Below, piece by piece: positions 1 through 8,886 of a stretch of 64,000 nt of DNA. Numbering within the stretch: position 1 is the first letter of the stretch; each line of letters starts with the position of its first letter. The stretch is from Enemella evansiae (GTDB taxonomy: Bacteria; Actinomycetota; Actinomycetes; Propionibacteriales; Propionibacteriaceae): NCBI RefSeq assembly GCF_002250705.1, contig NZ_NMVP01000001.1:743248-807247 (forward strand), read 5' to 3'. The position numbers and the translations under genes were made by a program. Under the pieces are notes generated by a model. That model saw nothing but the letters and a program-made list of their open reading frames with translations, searched no databases and was not told the origin of the DNA.

Positions 1-640
1 TCACATCCAGTGCGACACCGATCCCGGCCGCGAGCCGCCAGTCCAACCGGTGGCCGCCGTTGAACGCCGGCAGATCGATCGCGTACATGTCCCGCAGGCT
101 GGTGGCCCGCGACTGGTGCAGCACCGGCTGCCCGTCGGGGGCGGTGAAATCGAAGTGATAGAAGTTCGCGAAGAAGCCGAGATCGATCACCCGGCGAAGG
201 ATCGCGAAGAACTGGCTCCGCTCGGTCCCGGTGTACTCATTGCCCCAGGCGTCGGCGGCGGTCCAGGTGCTGCGCATGAAGGAGGCGCCGAACTCCTTGC
301 GGATCCAGCCCAGCGGCTGACCGGAGGCGTCGGCGATGTCCAGGGTCGGTGCCACGTCGAGGATCTGGCGGGCGTTCATGGTGAACACCGGCCGCTGCTT
401 GGTCTCATCGCTGAAGAAGGTGATCTGCTCCTTCATCTTGAAACGCTTCTGCTCGGCCAGTGCCAGCAGCGCGCCCTCCTGACCATTGGCATCCAGCACC
501 CGGACCTCGTAGCGATTGATGGTCATCGCGATCCGCTGGCGGATGGCGATCCGGTCCAGCTGGGCGGGCGGCCCGGGCTGGGGCTGGCCACCGAAACCGG
601 GGTCGTAGGGGTGATTGCCGGAGGGATGGTTGGAAGACAT
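1..640 (-). CDS. LURP-one-related family protein (3' end cut by window edge)
   Basis: Reading leftwards from the ATG at 638-640, the frame stays open to the window edge, giving at least 213 residues. After a Pro/Gly/Gln-rich start of about 25 residues it reads QRIAMTINRYEV, then VFTMNARQILDVAPTLDI, then GWIRKEFGASFMRSTW. This is the layout of the LURP-one/scramblase-like beta-barrel fold (inference from motif spacing). No signal peptide is visible, so it is probably cytosolic. The biochemical role of bacterial members is not established. Its start lies 59 bases from the divergent membrane-protein gene at 700, so the two share an intergenic promoter region. The C-terminus lies outside the window. 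Confidence 0.7.
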   Translation of the reverse strand, partial: MSSNHPSGNHPYDPGFGGQPQPGPPAQLDRIAIRQRIAMTINRYEVRVLDANGQEGALLALAEQKRFKMKEQITFFSDETKQRPVFTMNARQILDVAPTLDIADASGQPLGWIRKEFGASFMRSTWTAADAWGNEYTGTERSQFFAILRRVIDLGFFANFYHFDFTAPDGQPVLHQSRATSLRDMYAIDLPAFNGGHRLDWRLAAGIGVALDV

Positions 641-699
641 GCGGCCGAGGCTACCGAGCGGCGGGGCCGATGACCCCATCGACGCGGAGAATGCTCACG

Positions 700-1470
700 A
701 TGCAGGAGATCGCCGAAACCCCAGCAGCCCGGGCCGCCGCCGAGCAGGCCGACCTCGGTGCCCACGTCATCGGGTGGGCCTCCGACCCGATCGGGAAGAC
801 CGTCACCACCCTGGTCAGCGGCCTGGTGCTGCTGCCACTCGGTCTGGTGGCGGGATATCTGCTCTACAGCAATCTGCGTGGCATGGGCACCGGGTGGGTG
901 ATCGTGCTGGCCATCGTGGCGGCGGTGCTCTGCATGGCGGGGTTCTATCGTCTCGTCGGTGGCCTGTGGTCGCTGCCGTTCACCGGCCGCGGGATGCAGC
1001 TCTATCGTGACGGGCTGGTCACCGTCCGCGGGGACACCGTCGGCAAGGTCATTCCGTTCGTCGGTGCCCGGTGGCAGGAACGCCACTACCGGAAGGGGAC
1101 GAAGCAGCTGGTCTCCATCGCCCTGGGTGACGACCGGGACCGCTACACCTTCCCCGGCAACTACGACCGCGGTGTGGTGACCGACCGGGTCGGGACGCTG
1201 TGGCTGGATGCCAATCTGCCGCTGATGCAGGAGCTGCTCGCCGACGGTGAGAGCGTGCACTTCGGCACCGTGGTGCTCACCGCGGAGGGCATCCAGCAGG
1301 GCAAGAAGCTGGTCCCCTACTCCGAGATCACCGGCCTGCGGTTCATCGGCAACGGCGAGTGGATGGCCCAGCTCTCCGACGGCGGGATCGGTGCCGCCGT
1401 CAACTCGACCAGCGGCTTCCGTGCGCTCGCCGCGATCCTGTCGGCCCGGACCGGGCTCAGCTGGACCTGA
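700..1470 (+). CDS. Uncharacterised membrane protein, DUF6585-like
   Basis: The protein has about 256 residues with two adjacent hydrophobic segments near residues 35-90 (LVSGLVLLPLGLVAGYLLY and VIVLAIVAAVLCMAGFYRLV). A soluble, beta-rich C-terminal part follows that could be a PH-like fold. I resemble it to DUF6585 proteins only by general pattern and do not know its function. The start at 700 is preferred because GGAGA at 686-690 is 9 bases upstream. ATGs at 670 and 691 are in frame but worse placed. The gene ends 15 bases before the convergent ligase gene. Confidence 0.65.
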   Translation: MQEIAETPAARAAAEQADLGAHVIGWASDPIGKTVTTLVSGLVLLPLGLVAGYLLYSNLRGMGTGWVIVLAIVAAVLCMAGFYRLVGGLWSLPFTGRGMQLYRDGLVTVRGDTVGKVIPFVGARWQERHYRKGTKQLVSIALGDDRDRYTFPGNYDRGVVTDRVGTLWLDANLPLMQELLADGESVHFGTVVLTAEGIQQGKKLVPYSEITGLRFIGNGEWMAQLSDGGIGAAVNSTSGFRALAAILSARTGLSWT

Positions 1471-1485
1471 ACCGCCCGTGGGTGC

Positions 1486-2577
1486 TCACGACTCGTCGGG
1501 GGTGGCGTCGGCGAGGATCGCGGCCAGGTCGAAGCGCACCGGCGGTTCGAGCTGGTCGAAGCGGCAGCCGAGCGGGTCCTTGTCGACCCGCCAGCGCAGG
1601 AAGCTGGTGTTCGAGCGGAACCGCACCTCATCGTGCAGCTGGTCGAAGCCGACCTCGGCGACCAGCGGCGGCCAGATCAGATGTGCCTGGTCGCGGGGCC
1701 GGCTCCAGCGGGTCACATGGTCCGGCACCCGGACCCCGGTGCGGGCAGCCGACCGCGGGCTCCACGGATGCCCTTCGTACGCGGGATCACCGGGATGCTG
1801 CTCCAGGGCGGCGAACATCTCGGCCAGCTCACCGCGGATCGCACCCGGGAAACCGGCACAGACCCCGACCGCATGCAGCTGGTCCTGCTCGTCGAAGAGC
1901 CCGAGCAGCAGCGACCCGAGCTGCGGGCGTTCCGGGGTCGAGGTCCGGTCCAGCCGGTACCCGGCCACCACCACATCCGCGGTCCGGCGGTGCTTGATCT
2001 TCAGCCAGCCGCGCTGCCCGGGGGCGTATCGGCCACCGAGCGGTTTGGCCACCACCCCATCCAGTCCGGCCCCCTCGAAGCGGTCGAACCAGTCGTGTGC
2101 CAGTTCCTCGTCGCGGGTCACCGGGGACAGCAGCAGCGGCGCCTGCAGTCCGTCGCCGATCTGCTCCAGCAGCTCGCGGCGTACCTCCCAGGGCAGATCG
2201 AGCAACTGGTGCTCATCGAGTGCCAGCAGATCGAAGATCAGCAACGTGCCGGGTGATTCCCGGGCCAGCGTCGCGGCCCGGCTCACCTCCGCCAGCCGCC
2301 CGGCGAGCCGGGTGTAGTCCAACCGGTCGCCGGCGATGATGATGATCTCCCCGTCGACGACGCAGCGTTCCGGCAACTGCTCCGCGGCGGCCGCCACCAG
2401 CTCGGGGAAGTGTGCGGTGAGCTCGGTACCGTGCCGGCTCCAGAGCCGTACCTCGCCACCGTCGCGGGCCAGCACACAGCGCCAGCCGTCCCATTTGGGT
2501 TCGTACGCCATCCCCGCCGGAATGTGCTCCGCAACCCGGGCCAACATCGGCGTCAGCGGCAGGTCCATCGACAGCAT
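1486..2577 (-). CDS. ligC: ATP-dependent DNA ligase, LigC type
   Basis: This 363-residue nick-sealing ligase carries the adenylation motif EPKWDGWR with nucleophile Lys28, motif III LLIFDLLALDE, motif IV GLDGVVAKP, and motif V WLKIKHRRTADVVVAG. An OB-fold C-terminal domain follows. The opening MDLPLTPMLA and the short length match actinobacterial LigC, an auxiliary ligase linked to base-excision or end-joining repair. The housekeeping NAD+-dependent LigA is a different family. No ligD or ku gene is nearby. ATG at 2577 is used; ATG at 2568 (MDLPLTP) is equally possible because neither has a clear ribosome site. Confidence 0.9.
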   Translation of the reverse strand: MLSMDLPLTPMLARVAEHIPAGMAYEPKWDGWRCVLARDGGEVRLWSRHGTELTAHFPELVAAAAEQLPERCVVDGEIIIIAGDRLDYTRLAGRLAEVSRAATLARESPGTLLIFDLLALDEHQLLDLPWEVRRELLEQIGDGLQAPLLLSPVTRDEELAHDWFDRFEGAGLDGVVAKPLGGRYAPGQRGWLKIKHRRTADVVVAGYRLDRTSTPERPQLGSLLLGLFDEQDQLHAVGVCAGFPGAIRGELAEMFAALEQHPGDPAYEGHPWSPRSAARTGVRVPDHVTRWSRPRDQAHLIWPPLVAEVGFDQLHDEVRFRSNTSFLRWRVDKDPLGCRFDQLEPPVRFDLAAILADATPDES

Positions 2578-2606
2578 GCCGGTCAGCGTAGACCGTCACC
2601 GCAGGC

Positions 2607-3689
2607 TCAGCCTCCAGTCGCTGACCAGGCCGCGCCGCGGGACGCGATTTCCTTGACCCGGGCGGAGGCCGGCCCGGTGAAGTACACCGGTAGCGGTGAG
2701 TCATCGAAGTCGCTGACCTGGGTCAGCCCATGGCCCGGCCCGAGTGCCAGATTGGTTCCCACGTAGCGCATCCGGAACCGCTGCACCGGGCGGCCATGGA
2801 CGATCCGCAGAGCGTTGCCTGCCGCCCGCGCACCCATCGGCACCGCCGTCTGACAGGCCATCCGCAACGGCCGCCCTGCCTGATCGACCACCCCTGCCGA
2901 ATCGCCGGCCACCAGCACCTCGGGATGGCCGGGGACCCGGAGCGCCCGATCGACGATCAGCTGCCCACGCTCGTTCAACTGGCCGCAGTCGCCCAGCAGA
3001 TCCGGCGGCACGAACCCCCCTGCCCAGACGGTCAGGGCACTCCGCAGCTCACCGAGGTCGGTCTGGAGCAGGCCCGCTTCGACACCGCGCACCGTCGTCG
3101 CCACCAGCTCGACCCCGAGCCGGGGCAACTCCGCACGCAACCACCTCCGCGCTCGGTGGTGTGCCCAGGCGGCGAGAGTGTCACTCTCCAGCACCCGGAC
3201 CCGATGTCCCACTGCGCTGAGCTCGGTCGCGAGTTCGAGTCCGGTCAGCCCCGCCCCGATCACGGTCACCGGATCGCCGACGACGGTGCTGGCGACGGCG
3301 GCGCGCAAGCGCAGTGCTTCCTGGTGGGTCGCCACCGAATGGAGTGGACCGGAGACCTCGAAGCCGGGTTGCCGGGCCGCGCTTCCCGGGGCCAGGATCA
3401 GCGAGTCATAGGACACCGTGCCCCCGCCAGCGAGCAGAACCCGGCGATCCGCCGGATCGACCCGTTCCACCCGGCCCACGATCAGGCGGACCCGGGCGCT
3501 CAGCTCCGCCAACCGACGCGTCGGGAGCATCTTCCCGCTCGCCAACTGATGCATCCGCACTCGCTCGCTGAACTCGGCACGTTCATTGATCAGGGTCACT
3601 CTGCTTCGCTGGCGGCCAAGCCGGGCGAGCCAATGTGCCGCAGTCGCCCCTGCGTAACCGCCGCCGACGATGACGATGTGTTTCACCAT
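2607..3689 (-). CDS. FAD-dependent pyridine nucleotide-disulfide type oxidoreductase (NDH-2/AIF-like)
   Basis: This 360-residue flavoprotein has an N-terminal FAD site (IVIVGGGYAGATAA, residues 5-18), a central NAD(P)H site (VTVIGAGLTGLELATELS) and a C-terminal FAD motif (VLVAGDSAG). It lacks the redox CxxC pair, so it resembles type II NADH dehydrogenases or AIF-like reductases; the electron acceptor is unknown. GGAGG at 3692-3696 sits only 2 bases from ATG 3689 but 5 bases from the following GTG at 3686, so GTG may be the true start. It is divergent from an ECF41-type sigma gene, and a heptamer matching the ECF41 -35 element lies upstream, so it is a likely target of that sigma factor. Confidence 0.85.
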   Translation of the reverse strand: MVKHIVIVGGGYAGATAAHWLARLGRQRSRVTLINERAEFSERVRMHQLASGKMLPTRRLAELSARVRLIVGRVERVDPADRRVLLAGGGTVSYDSLILAPGSAARQPGFEVSGPLHSVATHQEALRLRAAVASTVVGDPVTVIGAGLTGLELATELSAVGHRVRVLESDTLAAWAHHRARRWLRAELPRLGVELVATTVRGVEAGLLQTDLGELRSALTVWAGGFVPPDLLGDCGQLNERGQLIVDRALRVPGHPEVLVAGDSAGVVDQAGRPLRMACQTAVPMGARAAGNALRIVHGRPVQRFRMRYVGTNLALGPGHGLTQVSDFDDSPLPVYFTGPASARVKEIASRGAAWSATGG

Positions 3690-3749
3690 TTCCTCCAGTC
3701 TCGTGCGCCTTCGCGCCGTCATCGATCAGGAGTCGTCCCGGGGCGAAAG

Positions 3750-3756
3750 TGTGACA
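3750..3756 (-). promoter_or_regulatory. Candidate ECF41 -35 element upstream of the oxidoreductase
   Basis: The minus strand reads TGTCACA, an exact match to the -35 heptamer reported for ECF41 sigma factors, 61 bases upstream of the oxidoreductase start. The published -10 (CGTC about 16 bases downstream) is not present at that spacing. The nearest similar tetramer is CGAC at 14 bases. This is therefore a half-supported promoter. Confidence 0.4.
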
Positions 3757-3792
3757 TCGCGGCGCCACCCGGCCGAACCAGGGACAGGCAGA

Positions 3793-4671
3793 ATGGCCGG
3801 CATGGATCCGACCTTTGCCCAGCATCATGGTCTGTTGCTCGCGATCGCCCGGCGAATCACGGGCAGTGCCCTGGATGCCGAGGATGTGGTCCAGGGCGCG
3901 TGGTTGAGTTGGACCGCTGTGGATCACCGCGCCATCGAGAACCCCAAGGCGTATCTGGTTCGGATCGTGACCAACGGCGCGTTACGCCTCCGCAAGCAGA
4001 CCGAGCTGCGTAGCGAACGGGAGAAGCGGATCCAGCTGTGGGATCCGATCGTGCAGGACGCCCGGCTCTCCCCCGAGGATCACGCGGTGGCCCGCGACGA
4101 CCTGTCGTTCGCGCTGATGAAGGTCGTGGAAACCCTCTCTCCGTTGGAACGAGTCGTGTTCGTGCTGCACGAGGGGTTCGGCTATCCGCTGAGCGAGATC
4201 GCCACGATCCTCGATCGCGAGCCCGCCGCCGTCCGGCAACTGGCCAGCCGGGCACGGAACCATGTCCGGGCCGGCCAGCCGCGGTACGAGACGACCGAGG
4301 TCGACCGGCGGGCGCTGGTCGAGCGGTTCGTGGACGGCGTGGCGGGCGGCGATCTCGACCGCCTGTTCGATCTGCTTGCCCCCGAGGTCTCGGTGTGGAC
4401 CGATGGCGGCGGCCTTGCCGGTGTCGCACCCGCCGGTCTGCACGGTCGGCGGCGCGTGCTCGGCCTGCTGGAGGGTCTGCGCCGAGCCGGACGGATGCCA
4501 GCATTCACCCACCGCCGCTCGGTGCTGCTCGATGGCGCGGCGGGTGTTGAACTCCGCTTCGACGACCAGCAACTGTGGCTCACCGCGGATCTCGACGAAT
4601 CAGCCTCGACGATCACCCAGGTATGGGTGGTGATCCGGCCTGTGGGAACTCTCAGCCAGTCGGCTCGGTGA
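3793..4671 (+). CDS. sigJ: ECF sigma factor with SnoaL-like C-terminal domain (SigJ/ECF41 type)
   Basis: The protein has about 292 residues from ATG 3793, or 289 from ATG 3802. Region sigma2 covers about residues 10-75 (ALDAEDVVQGAWLSW) and region sigma4 about 110-165 (LSPLERVVFVLHEGFGYPLSEIA). A SnoaL-like extension carries WTDGGG, the hallmark of ECF41 factors. In that family the fused domain replaces an anti-sigma factor and tunes activity. The distal NPDKL motif is not recognisable; the tail reads VIRPVGTL. ECF41 genes typically neighbour carboxymuconolactone decarboxylases, oxidoreductases or epimerases, and here the divergent gene is an oxidoreductase. The last 20 bases overlap nusB. 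Confidence 0.85.
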   Translation: MAGMDPTFAQHHGLLLAIARRITGSALDAEDVVQGAWLSWTAVDHRAIENPKAYLVRIVTNGALRLRKQTELRSEREKRIQLWDPIVQDARLSPEDHAVARDDLSFALMKVVETLSPLERVVFVLHEGFGYPLSEIATILDREPAAVRQLASRARNHVRAGQPRYETTEVDRRALVERFVDGVAGGDLDRLFDLLAPEVSVWTDGGGLAGVAPAGLHGRRRVLGLLEGLRRAGRMPAFTHRRSVLLDGAAGVELRFDDQQLWLTADLDESASTITQVWVVIRPVGTLSQSAR

Positions 4672-5140
4672 GCGTACCGAGCAGACCGTTGACGAAACTC
4701 GCCGAGTCGTCGGTGGACAGCTCCTCGGCCAGCGCGACCGCCTCGGCGACCGCGATCTTGTCGGCCAGGTCGGTGTGCAGCACCTCGAAGAGCGCGATCC
4801 GGGCCAGGTTGCGGTCGATGCGCGGCATCCGCTGCAGCGTCCAGCCCGGGCGCAGTGCACCGGTGATCGCGGTGTCGATCTCGTCGCGGTGGTCGACCAC
4901 GCCGTGCACCAGTTCACTGGTGTAGACCCGCACCGGCGGGGTGTTCTCCTCGCTGCGCCGCTCGGTGAGCAGCTCCAGCGGGTCGATACCGCGCAACTCG
5001 GCCTCGAAGAGGATGTCCAGGGCGCGCTTGCGGGCCTTGGTGCGCGTGGACGGCTGGCGGGCCGGCCCCTGGTTCGGGGCCGGCCCGATCAGCTCGAGTT
5101 CGAGACCGTCGTGCTCGATCCGTCCGTTCTTGCCGGCCAC
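4652..5140 (-). CDS. nusB: Transcription antitermination factor NusB
   Basis: This 162-residue all-helical RNA-binding protein works with NusE in rRNA antitermination. Typical features are RTKARKRALDILFEAELRG near residue 32, RVYTSELVHGVVDHRDEID, the basic WTLQRMPRIDRNLARIALFE, and a C-terminal SASFVNGLLGTL. The chosen GTG at 5140 follows the efp stop by 7 bases, so nusB is translationally close to efp as in many actinobacteria. An N-terminal extension of about 30 residues precedes the core. The 3' end overlaps the convergent sigma-factor gene by 20 bp. Confidence 0.93.
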   Translation of the reverse strand: MAGKNGRIEHDGLELELIGPAPNQGPARQPSTRTKARKRALDILFEAELRGIDPLELLTERRSEENTPPVRVYTSELVHGVVDHRDEIDTAITGALRPGWTLQRMPRIDRNLARIALFEVLHTDLADKIAVAEAVALAEELSTDDSASFVNGLLGTLTEPTG

Positions 5141-5147
5141 GGCCCGA

Positions 5148-5711
5148 TCAGTTCCCGACACGGCCGAGATAGTCACCGGTGCGGGTGTCGACCTTGACCT
5201 TCTCGCCCTGGGTGAGGAACAGCGGCACCTGGATGGTCTTGCCGGTCTCCAGGGTGGCCGGCTTGGTGCCACCGGTGGACCGGTCGCCCTGCAGGCCCGG
5301 TTCGGTGTAGGTGATCACCAGCTCCACCGAGGCCGGCAGATCGATGAACAGCGGGTTGCCCTCGTGGGTGGCGACGGTCGCGGTCTGCTCCTCGAGCAGG
5401 TAGTTCTTGGCGTCGCCGACGACATCATCGGGCAGGCTCAGCTGGTCGTAGGTGGTGGTGTCCATGAACACGAACCCGGCGCCGTCGTGGTAGAGGTACT
5501 GCATCTCCCGACGGTCCACGGTGGCGGTGTCGACCTTGGAGTCGGAGTTGAAGGTTTTGTCCACCGTCTTGCCGGTCAGCACGTTCTTGATCTTGGTGCG
5601 CACCACGGCATTGCCCTTGCCCGGCTTGTGATGCTGGAACCAGAGCACCTGCCACAGCTGCCCGTCGAGATTGAGCACCATGCCGTTCTTGATGTCGTTG
5701 GTGGATGCCAC
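5148..5711 (-). CDS. efp: Translation elongation factor P
   Basis: This 187-residue, three-domain EF-P rescues ribosomes stalled on polyproline. The domain I loop reads HHKPGKGNA with Lys32 at the tip that contacts the P-site tRNA. A lysine in a PGKG context is the type modified by 5-aminopentanol in Bacillus; whether this occurs here is unknown, and no yfcM or epmA/epmB gene is visible. Domain III ends with [22 protein letters not shown], the C-terminal signature. It heads an efp-nusB pair and is divergent from the aminotransferase operon across 162 bases. Confidence 0.97.
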   Translation of the reverse strand: MASTNDIKNGMVLNLDGQLWQVLWFQHHKPGKGNAVVRTKIKNVLTGKTVDKTFNSDSKVDTATVDRREMQYLYHDGAGFVFMDTTTYDQLSLPDDVVGDAKNYLLEEQTATVATHEGNPLFIDLPASVELVITYTEPGLQGDRSTGGTKPATLETGKTIQVPLFLTQGEKVKVDTRTGDYLGRVGN

Positions 5712-5873
5712 GCGCCTGCCTTTCGTCTGTACCGCGATTTACGACTGGGCGTGCGAGACGCCGACCGACGAGACAGTCTAGCGGCTATCGTCCGGCACGC
5801 CGCTATCGTCGGACCAATCCATCCGGTGGCGCCGGCATGGCCGAAGAACCCGACCCACGATTCGAGGAGAGCC

Positions 5874-7037
5874 ATGGAAAACCCACTCGTCCCCCGGCTG
5901 CGCGGTTTCGGTGAGACGATCTTCGCGCCGATGACCGCGCTCGCCGTGGAGCACGATGCGATCAACCTGGGTCAGGGCTTTCCCGATATCGACGGACCAC
6001 GGGAGGTCCTCGACGCCGCGGCCGAGGCGATGGCCGCCGGGCACAACCAGTACGCCCCCGGGGTCGGCATCCCGGCGCTCCGCGAGGCGGTCGCCCAGCA
6101 CCAGCGCGAGTTCTATGACATCGAGCTGGACCCGAAGGCCGAGGTGATCATCTCCGCCGGTGCGACCGAGGGGATGACCGCCGCGATCCTGGCGTTCTGC
6201 GACGTGGGCGATGAGGTGATCGCCCTGGAGCCCAGTTACGACTGCTACTCCGGCGCGGTGGCGATGGCGGGCGGGGTGTTCAAGCAGGTCCGACTGCACG
6301 AACCCAGCTACTCGCTCGATCTGGACGAGCTGCGGGCCGCCATCACCTCGCGTACCCGGATCCTGGTCGTGAACTCCCCGCACAACCCGACCGGCCACGT
6401 GCTGAGCGCCGACGAGCTCGCCGGGATCGCCGCCCTGGCACAGGAATTCGACCTGCTGGTGCTCGCCGACGAGGTCTATGAGCACCTCACCTTCGACCGC
6501 CCGCACATCCCGATCGCCACCCTGCCGGGCATGGCCGAGCGCACCGTGACGATCTCCTCGGCCGGCAAGACCTTCGCGGTCACCGGCTGGAAGATCGGTT
6601 GGCTGAGCGGGCCCGCGAGGCTGCTCAAGGACGTGCTGATCACCAAGCAGAACATGACCTTCACCAACGGCACGCCGCTGCAGTTCGGTGTGGCCGCCGG
6701 CCTCCGGCTGCCGAGGGACTGGTTCGAGGGGCAGCGGGTGCGCTACCAGCAGGCCCGCGATCAGCTGATCTCCGGGCTGGAGGCGGCCGGCATGCAGGTG
6801 CACCCCAGCGAGGGCACCTTCTTCGTGATCGCCGACATCTCCGGTCACGGTTATCGCGACGGAATCGACTTCTGTGAACGGATTCCGGGTGAGATCGGGG
6901 TCGGCGCGATCCCCTCGCAAGTCTTCTACACCGATCCGGAGAGTGCCAAGAACTACGTGCGCTTCTGCTACGCCAAGCGGGCCGATGTGCTCACCGAGGC
7001 CGCCCGCCGGCTCGCCACCCTGGGGGAACGCCGATGA
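5874..7037 (+). CDS. PLP-dependent aminotransferase class I/II (YbdL/kynurenine aminotransferase-like)
   Basis: The protein has 387 residues. The PLP lysine is K232 in SSAGKTFAVTGWKIGW, with NSPHNPTGHVL and ADEVYEHL upstream. The opening (RLRGFGETIFAPMTALA, then INLGQGFPDIDGP, NQYAPGVG) closely follows the methionine/kynurenine aminotransferase branch, which also includes actinobacterial DapC-like enzymes; substrate cannot be fixed from sequence. ATG 5874 has GAGGAG 4 bases upstream, and the long in-frame extension before it is not coding. It overlaps the next gene by ATGA, so it is an operon with a sulfur amino acid enzyme, favouring methionine as substrate (inference). Confidence 0.88.
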   Translation: MENPLVPRLRGFGETIFAPMTALAVEHDAINLGQGFPDIDGPREVLDAAAEAMAAGHNQYAPGVGIPALREAVAQHQREFYDIELDPKAEVIISAGATEGMTAAILAFCDVGDEVIALEPSYDCYSGAVAMAGGVFKQVRLHEPSYSLDLDELRAAITSRTRILVVNSPHNPTGHVLSADELAGIAALAQEFDLLVLADEVYEHLTFDRPHIPIATLPGMAERTVTISSAGKTFAVTGWKIGWLSGPARLLKDVLITKQNMTFTNGTPLQFGVAAGLRLPRDWFEGQRVRYQQARDQLISGLEAAGMQVHPSEGTFFVIADISGHGYRDGIDFCERIPGEIGVGAIPSQVFYTDPESAKNYVRFCYAKRADVLTEAARRLATLGERR

Positions 7038-8203
7038 CCGAGATCTCCCGGCTCACCCGGGCCATCCGCACCGGGTTGGAGTGGGACACCTCCGTCGGTG
7101 CGGTCGTCCCACCGATCCATGTCAGCACCAACTACCGCTTCGAGACCCCGGACCGGCGCGGTGGTTACGACTACTCCCGGTCGGGCAACCCGACCCGGGA
7201 CCTGCTCGGCACCGCGCTCGGGATCCTCGAGGGCGGTCAGCCCGCGGTGATCACCGGGACCGGGATGGGTGCGGTCACCACCGCGGTGCTGGCCTGCACC
7301 GAACCCGGGGACACCGTCGCCATCCCGCACGACTGCTACGGCGGCACCTGGCGGCTGTTCGCCCGGCTCGCCGAGCGTCAGCACCTGGAACTGGTCGTGC
7401 TGAACTTCACCGACACCGCGGCCGCGGCGGCCCGGTTGCGCGAACTGCGGCCCACCCTGGTCTGGCTGGAGACCCCGTCGAACCCGCTGCTGCGGATCAC
7501 CGACATCGCCACGCTGACCGAGGCCGCCCACGCGGCGGGTGCGCTGGTCGCCGCGGACAACACCTTCTGCTCCCCCGTGCGGCAGCAACCGCTGGATCTC
7601 GGCGCGGACCTGGTCATCCACTCCACCACTAAATACGTCAACGGGCACTCCGATGTCGTCGGTGGCGCCGTGGTGGCCCGGGAGCCCGAGCTGGCCGAGA
7701 CCATCGGTTACTGGGCGAACACCCTCGGCACCACCGGCGGGGCGCTGGATGCCTGGCTCACCCTGCGCGGGCTGCGGACGCTGCCGCTGCGGATGCGTCA
7801 GCACGAGCAGAACGCCGCCGCGGTGGTCGAGACCCTGATCGGCCACGAGGCGGTCGGCGCGGTGCACTATCCCGGTCTGCCCGAGCATCCCGGCCACGAG
7901 CTGGCGGCCCGGCAGCAGCAGGGCTTCGGCGGCATGCTCAGCTTCGAGCTGTCCGGAATCCCTGCGGTGGAAGCATTCCTGGACGGTCTGGCCTGTTTCA
8001 GTCTGGCCGAGTCGCTGGGTGGTACCGAGTCGTTGGTCTGCCATCCCGGCCTGATGACGCATGCGGCGATGCCCCCCGAGGTGCAGCGGGAGGCCGGCAT
8101 CACCCCCGGCCTGCTGCGCCTCTCGGTCGGTATCGAGGAGACCGACGATCTGGTCGCCGACGTCCGTGCCGGATTGGCCCGCGCCGCCGCGGTGGACGCA
8201 TGA
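7034..8203 (+). CDS. metB: Trans-sulfuration PLP enzyme (cystathionine gamma-synthase/lyase family)
   Basis: This 389-residue protein belongs to the Cys/Met metabolism PLP family. The signature HSTTKYVNGHSDVVGGAV contains the Schiff-base lysine K200, and EGGQPAVITGTGMGA and VWLETPSNPLLRITDI are typical. The family includes cystathionine gamma-synthase, cystathionine lyases and methionine gamma-lyase, which are hard to separate by motif, so metB is the most general reading. It is coupled by ATGA to the upstream aminotransferase and by ATGA to the downstream pentapeptide protein, making a three-gene operon. Confidence 0.85.
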   Translation: MTEISRLTRAIRTGLEWDTSVGAVVPPIHVSTNYRFETPDRRGGYDYSRSGNPTRDLLGTALGILEGGQPAVITGTGMGAVTTAVLACTEPGDTVAIPHDCYGGTWRLFARLAERQHLELVVLNFTDTAAAAARLRELRPTLVWLETPSNPLLRITDIATLTEAAHAAGALVAADNTFCSPVRQQPLDLGADLVIHSTTKYVNGHSDVVGGAVVAREPELAETIGYWANTLGTTGGALDAWLTLRGLRTLPLRMRQHEQNAAAVVETLIGHEAVGAVHYPGLPEHPGHELAARQQQGFGGMLSFELSGIPAVEAFLDGLACFSLAESLGGTESLVCHPGLMTHAAMPPEVQREAGITPGLLRLSVGIEETDDLVADVRAGLARAAAVDA

Positions 8204-8886
8204 ACCGCGCCCGCGGCCGGGCCCCGGGCCCCGGGCGTCCGCGGACCCCAGCCGCACCACGACCGGCCGAGACCACGCCGCGCCGGCTGGTCGCCGACGA
8301 GCTCCAGTCGGACGGCTATCTGAACGACCTGCAGGTCGATGGGGCCGCCCTGGATGAGGCCGACACCGAGAACACCGACATCGGTGGCTGCACCTTCACC
8401 GGTGGCAGCCTGGCCGATTCCCGCTGGCATCGGTCCCGCTGGGTCGACTCCACCTTCACCGGGGTGGATCTGGCGAACACCGAGCTGGTTCGCGGGTCGA
8501 TGGAGCGGGTCGTCTTCAGCGACTGCCGGATGATCGGCGTACGCCTGGCTGCGGCCACGCTGACCGACATCGAGTTCGTCGGCTGCACCCTGCGGATGGC
8601 GAATCTGCGGCAGGCGGTGCTGCGCCGGGTCCGCCTGGTCGACTGCGTGCTGGTCGGCACCGAGCTGTCCGAGGCGCGCTGCACCGATGTCGAGTTCCTC
8701 CGCTGCGATCTGAGCGAGACCCAGTGGGGCAATCCCGGTCCGCGGGAACGGCTGCGGTTGGCCGGCTGCGAACTGCAGCGGATCAGCGGTCTCAGCCAGC
8801 TGCGCGGCGCCGAGGTGACCGACAGCGACCCGGTCGTGCTCGCGCACGTGCTCGCCGCCGATCTGGGGATCTGGCTGTCGGACTGA
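8200..8886 (+). CDS. Pentapeptide-repeat protein
   Basis: The protein has 228 residues. After a basic Pro/Arg-rich stretch of about 30 residues, five-residue periodic units with central Leu/Phe run from about residue 45 to 170, for example VDLANTELV, MANLRQAVLRRV and TELSEARCTDVEF, predicting a right-handed quadrilateral beta-helix. Such proteins include DNA mimics (MfpA/Qnr) but most have unknown roles. No QnrB-type loops are evident. It is translationally coupled to the trans-sulfuration gene. The stop codon falls inside a 17-bp tandem repeat. Confidence 0.88.
   Translation: MNRARGRAPGPGRPRTPAAPRPAETTPRRLVADELQSDGYLNDLQVDGAALDEADTENTDIGGCTFTGGSLADSRWHRSRWVDSTFTGVDLANTELVRGSMERVVFSDCRMIGVRLAAATLTDIEFVGCTLRMANLRQAVLRRVRLVDCVLVGTELSEARCTDVEFLRCDLSETQWGNPGPRERLRLAGCELQRISGLSQLRGAEVTDSDPVVLAHVLAADLGIWLSD

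Noticed and set aside
4941..5873. N-terminal extension of the aminotransferase
   Set aside because: It runs across efp and nusB in antisense; the enzyme's normal start with ribosome site is at 5874.
5712..5873. Named promoter elements between efp and the aminotransferase gene
   Set aside because: CTATCGT occurs twice and looks -10-like, but no paired -35 at suitable spacing was convincing.
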